Assembly: GCF_019801605.1 (NCBI RefSeq)
Contig: NZ_JAHVIT010000001.1
Coordinates: 1,302,001 to 1,366,000, forward strand
Reading direction: 5' to 3'
Source of the DNA: Maritimibacter alkaliphilus
Lineage (GTDB): Bacteria; Pseudomonadota; Alphaproteobacteria; Rhodobacterales; Rhodobacteraceae
Length of the DNA: 64,000 nt
Below the pieces are notes generated by a model, which was given only the letters and a program-made list of their open reading frames with translations, was not told where the DNA came from and made no database searches. A program made the position numbers and the translations under genes. The number at the start of each line of letters is the position of its first letter. The stretch's first letter is position 1. Shown here piece after piece: positions 16,798-27,635 of this stretch.

Positions 16798-17934
16798 GTG
16801 ACCATCACTTCCGAGACCGCATCCCCCACCGTCCCCGCGCAATGGCTGCGCGGCCCGTTGCGACTGGGGGTGATGTGGCTGCTGCTGCTCGCACTCTCGG
16901 CGCTGCTGGCCTGGGGGCTGGAACTGGTGCACCTGCCTGCCGCCCTGCTGCTGGGGCCGATGGCCGCGGCCATCACGCTGGCCGCCAGCGGGCTGACCTC
17001 GGCCAACCACGTGCTGCCACGCTCCATGGGGCTGCCGCGGGGGGTCTTCACCTTCGCGCAATCGGTGGTCGGCACGATGATCGCCACGACGATCCCGGTC
17101 GAGACCCTGGGAAGCGTAATGCTGGACCTGCCGGTCTTTCTCTTCGGGGTGATCTCGGTCATCGCGGCCTCGGCCTGGCTGGGCTACGTGCTCACCAAGC
17201 GACAGGTCCTGCCGGGCGCAACGGCGGTCTGGGGCTCCACCCCCGGGGCGGCACAGGCGATGGTCTTCCTTGCCGAGGCGAATGGTGCTGACATGCGACT
17301 CGTCGCGGTCATGCAGTACCTGCGCGTCGGCATGGTGGCCGCGGGCGCCTCGCTGATCGCGCGGTTCTGGGTCGGCGCTCCGGACGTGCCCCCGCCGCCG
17401 ATCGACTGGTTCCCCGCGCCGGACCTCGCCTTGCTCCAGGCCTGCGGGCTGATGGCCGCCGGCATGGTGATCGGGCGCGTCTTCAGGATTCCCGCGGGCG
17501 AATTCCTCAGCCCGCTCCTGATCGGCACGGCGCTGCAGGCGCTCGGGCTGATCTCGCCCGAGGTGCCGCATTGGCTGCTGGCGCTCGCCTTCGCGGTGAT
17601 CGGCTGGACCATCGGGCTGCGCTTCACCAAGGCGATCCTGCTGCACGCCTGGAAGGCGCTGCCGCGGCTCGTCTTCTCGATCCTGCTGTTGATGACGCTC
17701 TGCGCGGGCTTCGCGGTGGTGATCTCGTTCACGATGGACGTGGACCTGCTGACTGCCTACCTCGCCACCAGCCCGGGCGGCGCGGATTCCGTGGCGGTGA
17801 TCGCCGCGTCGAGCGACGTGGACATCGCCTTCGTCATGGCGATGCAGACGCTGCGGTTCGTCCTCGTGCTGATCTCGGGCCCGATGATCGCGAAGTTCGT
17901 GGCGAAGAAGGTGGGTGCGCTGGCGCAGGGGTGA
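16798..17934 (+). CDS. AbrB-family (duplicated-domain) membrane transporter
   Basis: 378-residue inner-membrane protein with about ten hydrophobic helices arranged as two similar halves, each carrying a proline/glycine-rich motif (PRGVFTFAQSVVGTMI and IPAGEFLSPLLIGTAL) and loops rich in GS(T)PGGA (GSTPGAAQAM, TSPGGADSVAV). This is the AbrB/COG3180 pattern. The start is a GTG at 16798 (VTITSETASP) with only CGAGG upstream. It is the last gene of the catabolic island and could export or import an organic acid; the biochemical role of the family is poorly known. Confidence 0.82.
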   Translation: MTITSETASPTVPAQWLRGPLRLGVMWLLLLALSALLAWGLELVHLPAALLLGPMAAAITLAASGLTSANHVLPRSMGLPRGVFTFAQSVVGTMIATTIPVETLGSVMLDLPVFLFGVISVIAASAWLGYVLTKRQVLPGATAVWGSTPGAAQAMVFLAEANGADMRLVAVMQYLRVGMVAAGASLIARFWVGAPDVPPPPIDWFPAPDLALLQACGLMAAGMVIGRVFRIPAGEFLSPLLIGTALQALGLISPEVPHWLLALAFAVIGWTIGLRFTKAILLHAWKALPRLVFSILLLMTLCAGFAVVISFTMDVDLLTAYLATSPGGADSVAVIAASSDVDIAFVMAMQTLRFVLVLISGPMIAKFVAKKVGALAQG

Positions 17935-18320
17935 CGGCCCGCCTCTTGGGCGGACCGGGTATCGGGGCGTGCCTCACAGGTGGGGCGGACGTAGCCCCGC
18001 CAACCTCCGCCCCAGACGCGAAGCCGTGCATCGCCGGCGCGCGCGGAGGCGATCTGCCCTCTCTGGCAAGCAGTTTATCGCAGCCAAGCTCGTCCCTCCC
18101 TCGAAAGCGACCGCCCAGCCTCACCAAATCGCCGCCGCGTGGGCGCGCGCCGGCGATGCGCGGCGGCCTGCGGCCTTGCCCCGCGCGGCAGACAGTCGGA
18201 ACCGGTGGAAGGGCCCTGCATCTGCCATCTCGTGAGCCCCGTCAGTTCAGCTGCCGTCTTGTAAGCCCGTCCGTTCAACGCCCCAGCGAAACCCCTTACG
18301 GAACCGCACCTCCAACGCGC
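17935..18320. other. Gene-free stretch with a long inverted repeat
   Basis: No credible gene is seen. It contains a perfect 17-bp inverted repeat (18028-18044 and 18143-18159; core GCATCGCCGGCGCGCGC) whose arms continue imperfectly into GGAGGCGAT / ATCGCCGCC. Two similar segments, TCTCGTGAGCCCCGTC (near 18227) and TCTTGTAAGCCCGTCC (near 18256), lie between it and the proA terminator. It marks the boundary between the catabolic island and the housekeeping block. Confidence 0.6.
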
Positions 18321-18354
18321 AAAAACAGAAAGGGCCGCCCCCCGGGACGGCCCT
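18321..18354 (-). terminator. Rho-independent terminator of the proBA operon
   Basis: On the minus strand AGGGCCG...CGGCCCT forms a 7-bp (extendable) stem, followed by TTTCTGTTTTTG. It lies 24 bases beyond the proA stop. Confidence 0.85.
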
Positions 18355-18378
18355 CTCGCTTTCCACCAATTCGGCGCG

Positions 18379-19644
18379 TTACTTACGCACGGCCCCATCG
18401 CCCTCGACGAGGTACTTGAAGCTCGTCAGCTGTTCCGCCCCGATCGGGCCGCGGGCGTGCATCTTTCCGGTGGCGATGCCGATCTCCGCGCCCATCCCGA
18501 ACTCGCCGCCATCGGCGAACTGGGTCGAGGCATTGCGGATCAGGATCGCACTGTCGAGCTCGTTGAAGAACCGTGCCGCCGCAGCGTCATCCTCGGTCAG
18601 GATCGCGTCGGTATGGGCCGAGTGATGCGTGCGGATGTAGTCGAGCGCCTCGTCGAGGTCCTCCACCACCCGCGCGGCGAGGATACTGTCGAGGTATTCC
18701 TTGCCCCAGTCCTCATCCGTGGCGGCCACCACGCCCTCGATCTTCTGCAACGTCTCGTCGCCGCGCACCTCGACGCCGAGGTCCAGCAGCGCCCGCACGA
18801 TGCCTTGCCCGATGGTGTCCACCACGTCGCGATGGATCAGCAGGCATTCGGCCGCGCCACAGATGCCGGTGCGCCGGGTCTTGGCGTTGATCACCACGTC
18901 CAGCGCCTTCTGCGGGTCGGCGGCCTTGTCGAGGTAGATGTGAACGATCCCCTCGAGGTGGGCAAAGACCGGTACCCGGGCCTCGCGCTGCACCAGCCCG
19001 ACGAGGCCCTTGCCGCCGCGCGGCACGATCACGTCGATATGCTCGACCGCCTGCAGCATCGCCTGCACGGCGGCGCGGTCGCGGGTCGGCACCAGCTGGA
19101 TCGCCGCCTCGGGCAGGCCCGCCACGCGCAGCCCCTCGACGAGGCAGGCATGAATGGCGGAAGAGGAGTGGAAGCTCTCGGAGCCGCCGCGCAGGATCAC
19201 CGCATTGCCCGCCTTGAGGCAGAGCGCGCCCGCATCGGCGGTCACGTTGGGACGGCTTTCATAGATCACGCCGATCACGCCGAGCGGCGTGCGCACGCGG
19301 CGAATGTGCAGGCCCGAGGGCTGGTCCCATTCGGCCAGCACCGCACCCACGGGATCGGCCTGCGCCGCGACCGAGCGCAACCCGTCGCAGATGCCCTTGA
19401 TCCGCGCCTCGTCCAGCATCAGCCGGTCCATCATCGCGGGGCTCAGCCCCTTGTCACGACCGTAGTCGAGGTCCTTTGCATTGGCCTCGATGATCTCCTT
19501 GCGGCGCGACCAGACCGCGTCGGCGGCGGCCTCCAGCGCGCGGCGCTTGGTCTCGGCTGGGGCCGTGGCGAGGATCGCGGCGGCCTTGCGGGCAGCCTGG
19601 CCGATCTCGTCCATAAGGGCAGGAATGTTCTCCAAGTCCTTCAT
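18379..19644 (-). CDS. proA: Gamma-glutamyl phosphate reductase
   Basis: Second step of proline synthesis: NADPH reduction of gamma-glutamyl phosphate to glutamate 5-semialdehyde. 421 residues, standard size. Recognised by [23 protein letters not shown] (127-149), RGGSESFHS (152-160) and the catalytic cysteine region [11 protein letters not shown] with Cys262. Start ATG 19644 ([10 protein letters not shown]) has AAAGG 8 bases upstream; the in-frame ATG at 19662 would overlap proB by only 4 bases and is a possible alternative. Lies 14 bases after proB. Confidence 0.97.
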   Translation of the reverse strand: MKDLENIPALMDEIGQAARKAAAILATAPAETKRRALEAAADAVWSRRKEIIEANAKDLDYGRDKGLSPAMMDRLMLDEARIKGICDGLRSVAAQADPVGAVLAEWDQPSGLHIRRVRTPLGVIGVIYESRPNVTADAGALCLKAGNAVILRGGSESFHSSSAIHACLVEGLRVAGLPEAAIQLVPTRDRAAVQAMLQAVEHIDVIVPRGGKGLVGLVQREARVPVFAHLEGIVHIYLDKAADPQKALDVVINAKTRRTGICGAAECLLIHRDVVDTIGQGIVRALLDLGVEVRGDETLQKIEGVVAATDEDWGKEYLDSILAARVVEDLDEALDYIRTHHSAHTDAILTEDDAAAARFFNELDSAILIRNASTQFADGGEFGMGAEIGIATGKMHARGPIGAEQLTSFKYLVEGDGAVRK

Positions 19645-19658
19645 ATCACGGGCCTTTC

Positions 19659-21853
<2,195 letters not shown>

Positions 21854-21870
21854 TCAGGCCGTGTGGCGGT

Positions 21871-22473
21871 TCAATCCAGTTTGCGGCTGTAGGTCCAGGT
21901 CGCCACCTTGGCGGCGCGGGCTACAGAATACGACTCGGCATCACCGATATAGGCGAAACCGCAGTTGGTCAGAACCCGTGCCGAGGCCGGGTTGTCCTGA
22001 AAGACCGAGGCGAAATACGTCCGGTGCCCGCCCGGGTTCGCCGCGATCAGCGCGTTCAGCGCGGCGGTGGCGATGCCGCTGTTCCAGTACGCCGGGCCGA
22101 CCCAGAAGTGGACCTCGGCCTGTTCGCTGGCCCCGGTGTCGGGGATGCCCGCCTCGCCATCCGCATCCGCACGGCGCAGGGTGATCAGCCCCATGACCTC
22201 GGCCCCGCCATGGTCGGCGGCGTCGATGGTCCAGACACTGCCTTCCTGATCGGTCGTCAGCGCCCGGCGAATGAAGGCTTCGGTCGCGGTCGGCGGCAGC
22301 GGGTGCGGCACCTTGCGGGTGTTGCGCGCCACGCGCTCGTCCTTGGTGTAATGCTCGATCAGACCCATGTCCGACAGCCGCAGGGGGCGCAGGACAAAGG
22401 TCTCTGCCTCGATCACGGGCAGGTCCCGCGGCTTCAGGTTGCTTTGCCGAACGATCTTGTCGTGCATCATCAT
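21871..22473 (-). CDS. GNAT-family N-acetyltransferase (RimJ/RimL-like)
   Basis: 200 residues. It opens with the RimJ/L pattern ETFVLRPLRLSDM, has the acceptor-side HFWVGPAYWNSGIATAAL (family W.....G..TEA) and the acetyl-CoA loop VFQDNPASARVLTNCGFAYIG (family N..S..VLEK.GF). It would transfer acetyl from acetyl-CoA to a protein N-terminus or small amine. Sits between rpmA and obgE in the same direction; the rpmA terminator lies in front of it. Confidence 0.88.
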   Translation of the reverse strand: MMMHDKIVRQSNLKPRDLPVIEAETFVLRPLRLSDMGLIEHYTKDERVARNTRKVPHPLPPTATEAFIRRALTTDQEGSVWTIDAADHGGAEVMGLITLRRADADGEAGIPDTGASEQAEVHFWVGPAYWNSGIATAALNALIAANPGGHRTYFASVFQDNPASARVLTNCGFAYIGDAESYSVARAAKVATWTYSRKLD

Positions 22474-22520
22474 GGGCTGTCTCCTCCAGCCTGCGTCATG
22501 CGTCAGGCCACGGCCCCCGG

Positions 22521-22557
22521 AAAGGGAAAAGGGGACCGGGCGTTTCCGCCGATCCCC
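22521..22557 (-). terminator. Terminator after rpmA
   Basis: Minus-strand hairpin GGGGATC-GGCG-gaaa-CGCC-cgGTCCCC followed by TTTTCCCTTT, 28 bases after the rpmA stop. It separates the ribosomal protein pair from the acetyltransferase-obgE-proBA genes. Confidence 0.8.
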
Positions 22558-22584
22558 TGTTCTGTCTCAAACCTTAAGATCGGC

Positions 22585-22854
22585 TTACTCAGCGGCCTCC
22601 GCCACTGGCAGGACCGAAATGAAGGTGCGGCCCTTGAGGCCGGTGCGGAACTTCACCGCGCCTTCGGCAGTCGCGAAGATCGTGTGATCCTTGCCCATGC
22701 CGACGCCCTCGCCCGGCCACCACTTGGTGCCGCGCTGACGTGCGATGATGTTGCCGGGGATGACGGCTTCGCCGCCGAACTTCTTGATGCCAAGGCGGCG
22801 GCCGGCAGAGTCGCGACCGTTGCGGGAGGAACCGCCAGCTTTTTTGTGTGCCAT
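22585..22854 (-). CDS. rpmA: 50S ribosomal protein L27
   Basis: 89 residues. N-terminus [20 protein letters not shown] is canonical L27, whose tail reaches the peptidyl-transferase centre; there is no cleavable N-terminal extension of the Firmicutes kind. Followed by [18 protein letters not shown] and [11 protein letters not shown]. 22 bases downstream of rplU in one operon. Confidence 0.98.
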   Translation of the reverse strand: MAHKKAGGSSRNGRDSAGRRLGIKKFGGEAVIPGNIIARQRGTKWWPGEGVGMGKDHTIFATAEGAVKFRTGLKGRTFISVLPVAEAAE

Positions 22855-22876
22855 CTCGGTGGTCTCCTTCTATACC

Positions 22877-23503
22877 TTACTTGGCCAGTTCTTTGGCCTG
22901 GTCAACCCAGCCCTCACGCTCGATACGGCCCTTGAACGACAGTTCTTCGTCGAACTTGGCAATATCGGCTTCGGTCCAGGACGCGATCTGCGCGAAGCTG
23001 GTGATGCCGGCTTCGATCAGTTTCTTCTCCAGCGCCGGGCCAACGCCCGAGAGCTTCTTCAGATCGTCTGCGCCAGCGGCTTTTTCAACCTTGGCGGCAG
23101 CTTTTTTCGGCGCCGGTGCGGCGGCCTCGACGGCTGCGCCCGAAACCGAGCCTGCGCCGATGGCTGCTTTCACGCCCGATGCGTCGCCGCCTTCGGCGAG
23201 GATCTCGGTCACGCGGAGCAGGGTCAGCTGCTGACGGTGGCCACGGGTCCGCTTGGACGAGTGCTTACGACGGCGCTTGACGAACTTGATCGTCTTTTCG
23301 CCTTTGATCTGATCGATCACCTCTGCCTGAACGGCTGCGCCAGCCACGAGGGGCGCGCCGAGAACGGTGTTGTCGCCGCCCAGCATGAGGATGTCGTTGA
23401 ATTGGACTTTTTCACCGGCCGCAGCGGCCAGCTTCTCGACACGCAGAAGGTCGCCCGATTGGACCTTGTACTGCTTGCCGCCGGTTTTCAGAACCGCGAA
23501 CAT
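22877..23503 (-). CDS. rplU: 50S ribosomal protein L21 with C-terminal helix-hairpin-helix extension
   Basis: Residues 1-103 are normal L21 ([38 protein letters not shown]). The protein continues to 208 residues: an Ala/Lys-rich linker (about 104-145) and a folded tail [16 protein letters not shown] (151-166) plus [13 protein letters not shown], a helix-hairpin-helix of the kind that binds nucleic acid. The extended form is known from Rhodobacterales relatives; there is no frameshift, so it is a real fusion. The tail's role is unknown. Confidence 0.95.
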   Translation of the reverse strand: MFAVLKTGGKQYKVQSGDLLRVEKLAAAAGEKVQFNDILMLGGDNTVLGAPLVAGAAVQAEVIDQIKGEKTIKFVKRRRKHSSKRTRGHRQQLTLLRVTEILAEGGDASGVKAAIGAGSVSGAAVEAAAPAPKKAAAKVEKAAGADDLKKLSGVGPALEKKLIEAGITSFAQIASWTEADIAKFDEELSFKGRIEREGWVDQAKELAK

Positions 23504-23692
23504 AAGCGTCTTCCTTTTTTCACCGCGTCTCGTGGCCCCTTCGGGATCATGACCCTTCAGGCGTTCGGACCGTTTCGGTCGCCGGTGGACTGCGCGTCCT
23601 TACGGACGTCGTTGAACATCATTAATAGGTGCCCGGAACAGACTGGGCCTGCCGGGTTGCGGGCTTATCCATCGGTTGCACCGTGAAGTCAA
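23504..23692 (-). promoter_or_regulatory. rplU-rpmA promoter and structured 5' leader
   Basis: On the minus strand TTGACT (23687-23692) and GATAAG (23664-23669) are separated by exactly 17 bases, a plausible sigma70 promoter. The transcript would have a leader of about 150 bases with small hairpins CGTCC-ttac-GGACG (23595-23608) and GACCG-ttt-CGGTC (23568-23580), and GAAAAAAGGAAG before the start codon. Autoregulation by L21 is conceivable but not shown. From 23693 to 23889 I see no gene, only a hairpin GGGGTCT...AGACCCC near 23813-23832. Confidence 0.6.
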
Positions 23693-23889
23693 GGGAAGTT
23701 TCGGGGGCGTGTCAGAGGTCGCTCCGCGCCGTGGGAGCCCTAATGGTTTCGGGCGACCGCAGCAAGACATAGCGGGGCCTGGGCCACCCTGCCCCGCGGC
23801 GTACCGCGCATGGGGTCTCCGCATAGACCCCGACACCGACCGCGCCAAGCACACACCTGCGCGCGCGAGCCCTCCGGCTCCGGGCTTGG

Positions 23890-24756
23890 TCAGAGTTCCT
23901 CGGAGGCCGCTTCGCTCGCCACCGCGAGGCCGAGCGCGTGGTAGACCTGATCGTAGACCGCGTTGAACCCGGCAAAGAAGGCCCGGTTCAGGCGCTGCCC
24001 CGGTTCGCTCTCGGACAGTTCGACCAAGGTGCGCAGGTCCTCTTCCGCCAGCGGCGCATAAGCGGTGGACAGGAAGGCCCGCAGCCAGGTCGTGCTTTCC
24101 TGCGTGGTGTCTTCCTCGCGCTCCCAGACATCGGCCAGCATCTCGTCGTCGGAGAGCTCCAACACACCGCCGTCGCCGAGGCCCCGGTAGAACTGGTAGT
24201 TCGAGTTCATCGCCCCCATCACGTTATAGGCCACGAGGTCGTTCACCTCGATGTAGCGGTCGATCAGGGTCATCTGCCCCTCGGGCAGCGCGGTGCCGCC
24301 CGCAACGGCCTGATTGGCGGCATCCTCCACCGCGGCGTCAAGGAAGGAGCGCCGGGCCTCGATCTCGAGTTTGACAACCTGCCGGCCCACCGCGCTGTCA
24401 TAGAAATTGAGGATCGGGGCCAGGTCGGCGCCCGCGATGTCCGCCTCAAAGGCGCGGCGCAACGTTGCCTCCAGCGCCTTGGGCGCCGTGATCTCCTCGA
24501 CGGCTGCGGTCCAGCCCGGGCCCGGACGCCCGTCCAGGTGGGTCTCGGCCAGATCGTCGGTCAGGGCCAGCAGCTCCTGCCGCATCACGTCGAGCGTCTC
24601 TGACATGCCCGTCAGTTCGAACAATCTCTCCTGCGGGCCCGGCAGCGGGGCCGCCGCCTGCGCCGTTTCGGGCAGTTGTTGTGCAGTGGCCGCGCCACCC
24701 GCCATCAGCGGGGCGAGCGCGAGACCGAGAGAAAGGACGAACTTGCTGGGTGTCAT
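23890..24756 (-). CDS. DUF2059-like secreted protein
   Basis: 288 residues with a signal peptide (MTPSKFVLSLGLALAPLMAGGAATA). The mature part is helical and acidic, with LFELTGMSETLDVMRQELLAL near the start and ILNFYDSAVGRQVVKLE (about 140) and LVELSESEPGQRLNRAFFAGF (about 250). The FYxS..G..... pattern is the DUF2059 signature, here present twice in one protein. Probably periplasmic; function unknown. Its start overlaps the stop of the similar upstream gene, so the two are co-translated. Confidence 0.75.
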   Translation of the reverse strand: MTPSKFVLSLGLALAPLMAGGAATAQQLPETAQAAAPLPGPQERLFELTGMSETLDVMRQELLALTDDLAETHLDGRPGPGWTAAVEEITAPKALEATLRRAFEADIAGADLAPILNFYDSAVGRQVVKLEIEARRSFLDAAVEDAANQAVAGGTALPEGQMTLIDRYIEVNDLVAYNVMGAMNSNYQFYRGLGDGGVLELSDDEMLADVWEREEDTTQESTTWLRAFLSTAYAPLAEEDLRTLVELSESEPGQRLNRAFFAGFNAVYDQVYHALGLAVASEAASEEL

Positions 24757-25613
24757 CAGAGATCCTGCGCGGGGGCGAGGCCCCGCATTTCCTTTGCCAG
24801 CGCCTCGAAGCGGTTGGCCATGATTTCGAACTGGACGGCATTCATCAGTTCATAAACCCGCTGCATCAACGGATGTTCCAAGGCCTCTGCATAGGTGTCG
24901 AGTTCGCCGTCGGTGAAATCCTTGTAGGTCGCGGCGGAGGAGGCCAGCGAGGAGATCTCGATCGACTTGGCAATCTCGGGCGCGCTCTGGCGCTGGACCT
25001 CGCGCAGTTGCTCCTCGTCGATACGCAGCGTGATGACACCTGCGGCCTGCGCCGCGAGGATGAACCGCAGTTCGACCGTCTGCAGCGCGCGCACCGAAGT
25101 ATCGACCGAACCGATCGCCTCCATCATGCGTTGCAGCAACTTGATCCGCTCGGGATCGCTCTCGCCATAGCTTTCCACGAGGGCCTGCCCCTCGGAATAC
25201 TTGTCGTCCGAGCCACGCAGGTGCGAGTCGTTCTCCGCCTCCACCAGCCGCTGCCCCAGATCGGAGCCATAGAAGGCCTCCGCATAGGCGAGGGCATCAT
25301 CGTCGAGCGCGGCCACGAGGATCTCGGTCCCCATCTGCTGCATCAGCGGCACGTCAAAGACCTCGTCCACCAGCACCTGCCAGCTGGCACCGAAGTCGTC
25401 CGCCTCGACGCCGAGCATGCGCGGGGCCTGTTCGGCGGATTGCTTGATGCTCTCGAGGGAGACATCGAATCCGGTGACCTTGAGGAAATCCTGCACCCGC
25501 GCGGTATCGGCTGCCTTGGCCGGCAGCGCGGCCAGCAGCGGCAGGGCCAGCAGGCAGATCTGCAACAGCGCGAAGGCCTTGTAGGAAAGGCGCGGAAGGG
25601 GATTCGGACGCAT
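24756..25613 (-). CDS. DUF2059-like secreted protein (paralogue)
   Basis: 285 residues with an N-terminal hydrophobic export segment (about residues 12-35, KAFALLQICLLALPLLAALP). DUF2059 pattern: FLKVTGFDVSLESIKQSAEQAPRML, EAFYGSDLGQRLVEAEN (about 115) and YAEALEHPLMQRVYELMNA (about 245). It is a diverged neighbour of the 23890 gene with the same order of motifs, so the pair probably arose by tandem duplication. Function unknown; likely periplasmic. Confidence 0.75.
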   Translation of the reverse strand: MRPNPLPRLSYKAFALLQICLLALPLLAALPAKAADTARVQDFLKVTGFDVSLESIKQSAEQAPRMLGVEADDFGASWQVLVDEVFDVPLMQQMGTEILVAALDDDALAYAEAFYGSDLGQRLVEAENDSHLRGSDDKYSEGQALVESYGESDPERIKLLQRMMEAIGSVDTSVRALQTVELRFILAAQAAGVITLRIDEEQLREVQRQSAPEIAKSIEISSLASSAATYKDFTDGELDTYAEALEHPLMQRVYELMNAVQFEIMANRFEALAKEMRGLAPAQDL

Positions 25614-25780
25614 GAGGGGGCTCCTGTCTTGGTCGCGGATTGGCGCGTGGCGGAACGGCGCCCTCGGGGGTGCCGGACCGCATCATGGGGCAACGTTAGG
25701 CGAAATCTACGTCACGGCAATGCAAATCACCTCTTGCGCCCGTGATGGGACCTGTGTAGATCGCCCCCCACGACCCCCGC

Positions 25781-25870
25781 GGAGAGGTGCCGGAGTGGTC
25801 GAACGGGACGGTTTCGAAAACCGTTGTACTCGCAAGGGTACCCAGGGTTCGAATCCCTGTCTCTCCGCCA
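25781..25870 (+). tRNA. tRNA-Ser (anticodon CGA)
   Basis: Class II tRNA of 90 bases including an encoded CCA end. The acceptor stem GGAGAGG pairs with TCTCTCC, the anticodon stem ACGGT/ACCGT holds loop TTCGAAA with anticodon CGA (reads UCG), a long variable arm (TGTACTCGCAAGGGTACC) follows, and the T arm is CAGGG-TTCGAAT-CCCTG. The long variable arm and anticodon both identify serine. Confidence 0.96.
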
Positions 25871-25903
25871 CTTTCCCTTCTCGCAAGGGAAAGCGCGTTT
25901 CTT
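25871..25903 (+). terminator. Terminator after tRNA-Ser
   Basis: Perfect 9-bp stem CTTTCCCTT / AAGGGAAAG with loop CTCGC immediately after the CCA end, followed by GCGTTTCTTT. A second hairpin-forming segment (GGTCGCCC-ttt-GGGCGGCC) lies at about 25922-25942. No gene is seen between here and 26085. Confidence 0.8.
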
Positions 25904-26084
25904 TCGAAGACGTTAAGCAGAGCGGTCGCCCTTTGGGCGGCCCCTGCTGCGTTTCCGGCCTCGCCATCGCAGCGTTCTGTCTTGCAGCACCCTGTCGCCT
26001 CGCGTCGAAACCATTTTCCGCCGGCAAACCGCCTTCCCGCCTCAGCCGGAACCCGCCGGTTTGCGCTCCGGCCTCCGGCCCCTG

Positions 26085-27470
26085 TCACCCCACGGCCGCC
26101 CTTGGCCTGCCGCGGCCCGTCTCGGCCTGCCGTGTCAGCGTGAACTGACCGATCAGCGCGTTGAGCCGCAGCACGTTGTCCCGCAACGTCGCCGCCTCTG
26201 CCGAGGTTTCCTCCCCCATGGCGGCGTTCTGCTGGGTCAGGTTGCCGGTGTCCGACACGCCCTTGTTCACCCGCCGCACACCCTGTGCCTGCTGATCGGC
26301 CATGCGCGCGATCTCTCCAAGGAGGTGGTAGATCTCCAGCACCTTGTCGCGCGTGACAGACAGGTCCTCGCTCGTCCGGTTGACCAGCGCCTCGCCCCGG
26401 TCCACCTGCGCAGCACTTGCATCCATCAGGGTGCGGATGTTCTTCGCCGCCTCGGCAGAACGCTGCGCGAGGCTGCGCACCTCGGTCGCCACCACCGCAA
26501 AGCCGCGCCCGGCCTCGCCGGCGCGGGCGGCCTCGACCCCCGCATTCAGGGCCAGCAGGTTGGTCTGCATCGCGATCGTGTCGATGACCGAGACGATCTG
26601 GCGAATCTCGCGCGACGAGGTGGCGATCTCGGCCATGGTCGCCCGCGTTTCGCCCATCTGCTCCGCCGAGCCGGTGACCATCGCGCGCGCCTCGCTGGCC
26701 GCCGCCGCGGCGGTGCGCCCGCTCTCGCTGGTCTGGGTCAGCATCGTGCTCACCCCCTCCAGTTCCGATCCGGAATGGCCGAGCGCCGCGGCCTGCTGCT
26801 CGGTCCGTCGCGACATGGCATCGACCGCTGCCGCGATATGCTCCGCCGCGCCCTGAACCTCCGCCGAGGCGCTCACGATCTCCGAAAGCGTGGTGTGGAG
26901 CGTGTCGGTCGCGGAATTGAAATCCTCCCGCGCCCGCGCGATCTTCTTCGGCGCCTCCTCCCCGATGCGATGGGTCAGGTCGCCGCGCGCAAGGGCCTGG
27001 AGCGCCCCGCCGAGGACCTCGGTCCCGCGCCGGTCCTCCTCTGCCTCGACCTCGAAGAAATGGTGCATTGCCACGGCGACATCGCTGAAGATGGAGGTCA
27101 TCAGCGACTGGATCAGGCTGTCCGACAGCGCGCCGCGCCCCTCCGCGCGCGAGAGCGCGCACATCAGGTTGCCCGCGTAATGGGCGTAGCCCATCAGGTA
27201 GGTGGGGAAATCGACCTGTCCCGCGATATTGCGCGCAAGCCCGCGCTGCAGTTCGAAATAGGCCGGTGAGAAATCGCCGGTGGAGATGTGATCGAACTTG
27301 GCCTGTTCGTTGCGCCAGAGCGTGTCCGGCAGGGTCTGAAGCCCCGGATCGACGACCCGGTAGGCCTTCAGCAGCACCTCCCGCAGCTGGCCGCCGATGG
27401 CCCGGCGCACCTGTTCGCCGGTCGCCCGTTCCGCCGCCCCCCAGGGGCGGATCTTCTCTTCGATCTTCAC
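26085..27470 (-). CDS. Soluble methyl-accepting chemotaxis protein with globin-sensor-like N-terminal domain
   Basis: 461 residues without membrane segments, so a cytoplasmic chemoreceptor. Residues about 20-165 resemble a protoglobin/HemAT sensor ([20 protein letters not shown], then [16 protein letters not shown]), but the position of the haem-ligating proximal His reads Asn81. Residues about 200-445 are the MCP signalling domain, with the hairpin tip around [20 protein letters not shown] and [19 protein letters not shown], which contacts CheA/CheW. GTG 27470 is chosen because GGAAGGAGAG precedes it; upstream in-frame sequence is not family-like. No CheR-binding tail pentapeptide is seen. 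Confidence 0.85.
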   Translation of the reverse strand: MKIEEKIRPWGAAERATGEQVRRAIGGQLREVLLKAYRVVDPGLQTLPDTLWRNEQAKFDHISTGDFSPAYFELQRGLARNIAGQVDFPTYLMGYAHYAGNLMCALSRAEGRGALSDSLIQSLMTSIFSDVAVAMHHFFEVEAEEDRRGTEVLGGALQALARGDLTHRIGEEAPKKIARAREDFNSATDTLHTTLSEIVSASAEVQGAAEHIAAAVDAMSRRTEQQAAALGHSGSELEGVSTMLTQTSESGRTAAAAASEARAMVTGSAEQMGETRATMAEIATSSREIRQIVSVIDTIAMQTNLLALNAGVEAARAGEAGRGFAVVATEVRSLAQRSAEAAKNIRTLMDASAAQVDRGEALVNRTSEDLSVTRDKVLEIYHLLGEIARMADQQAQGVRRVNKGVSDTGNLTQQNAAMGEETSAEAATLRDNVLRLNALIGQFTLTRQAETGRGRPRAAVG

Positions 27471-27635
27471 CGGTCTCTCCTTCCTGTCAGGGCCCGGGGG
27501 CATCCTGACAGCAGGGACTTTCAGACCGGTAAACGCCCGATGAGCCCCGAAATCGCCCGATTTCGGAGCCGTGAACGCTGTTTTTCCGCCATGGAAACCC
27601 GCTAGCCCTCTAGGATGACCGAGAAGGGATACGCC

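Noticed and set aside
21871-22473. Acetyltransferase as part of a toxin-antitoxin (GNAT toxin) pair
   Set aside because: No small antitoxin gene precedes it and it has the RimJ/RimL pattern within a conserved ribosomal neighbourhood.
25707-26027. A 106-codon minus-strand frame containing QGFEPWVPLRVQRFSKPS
   Set aside because: This peptide is the antisense translation of the tRNA-Ser gene, a well-known false annotation.
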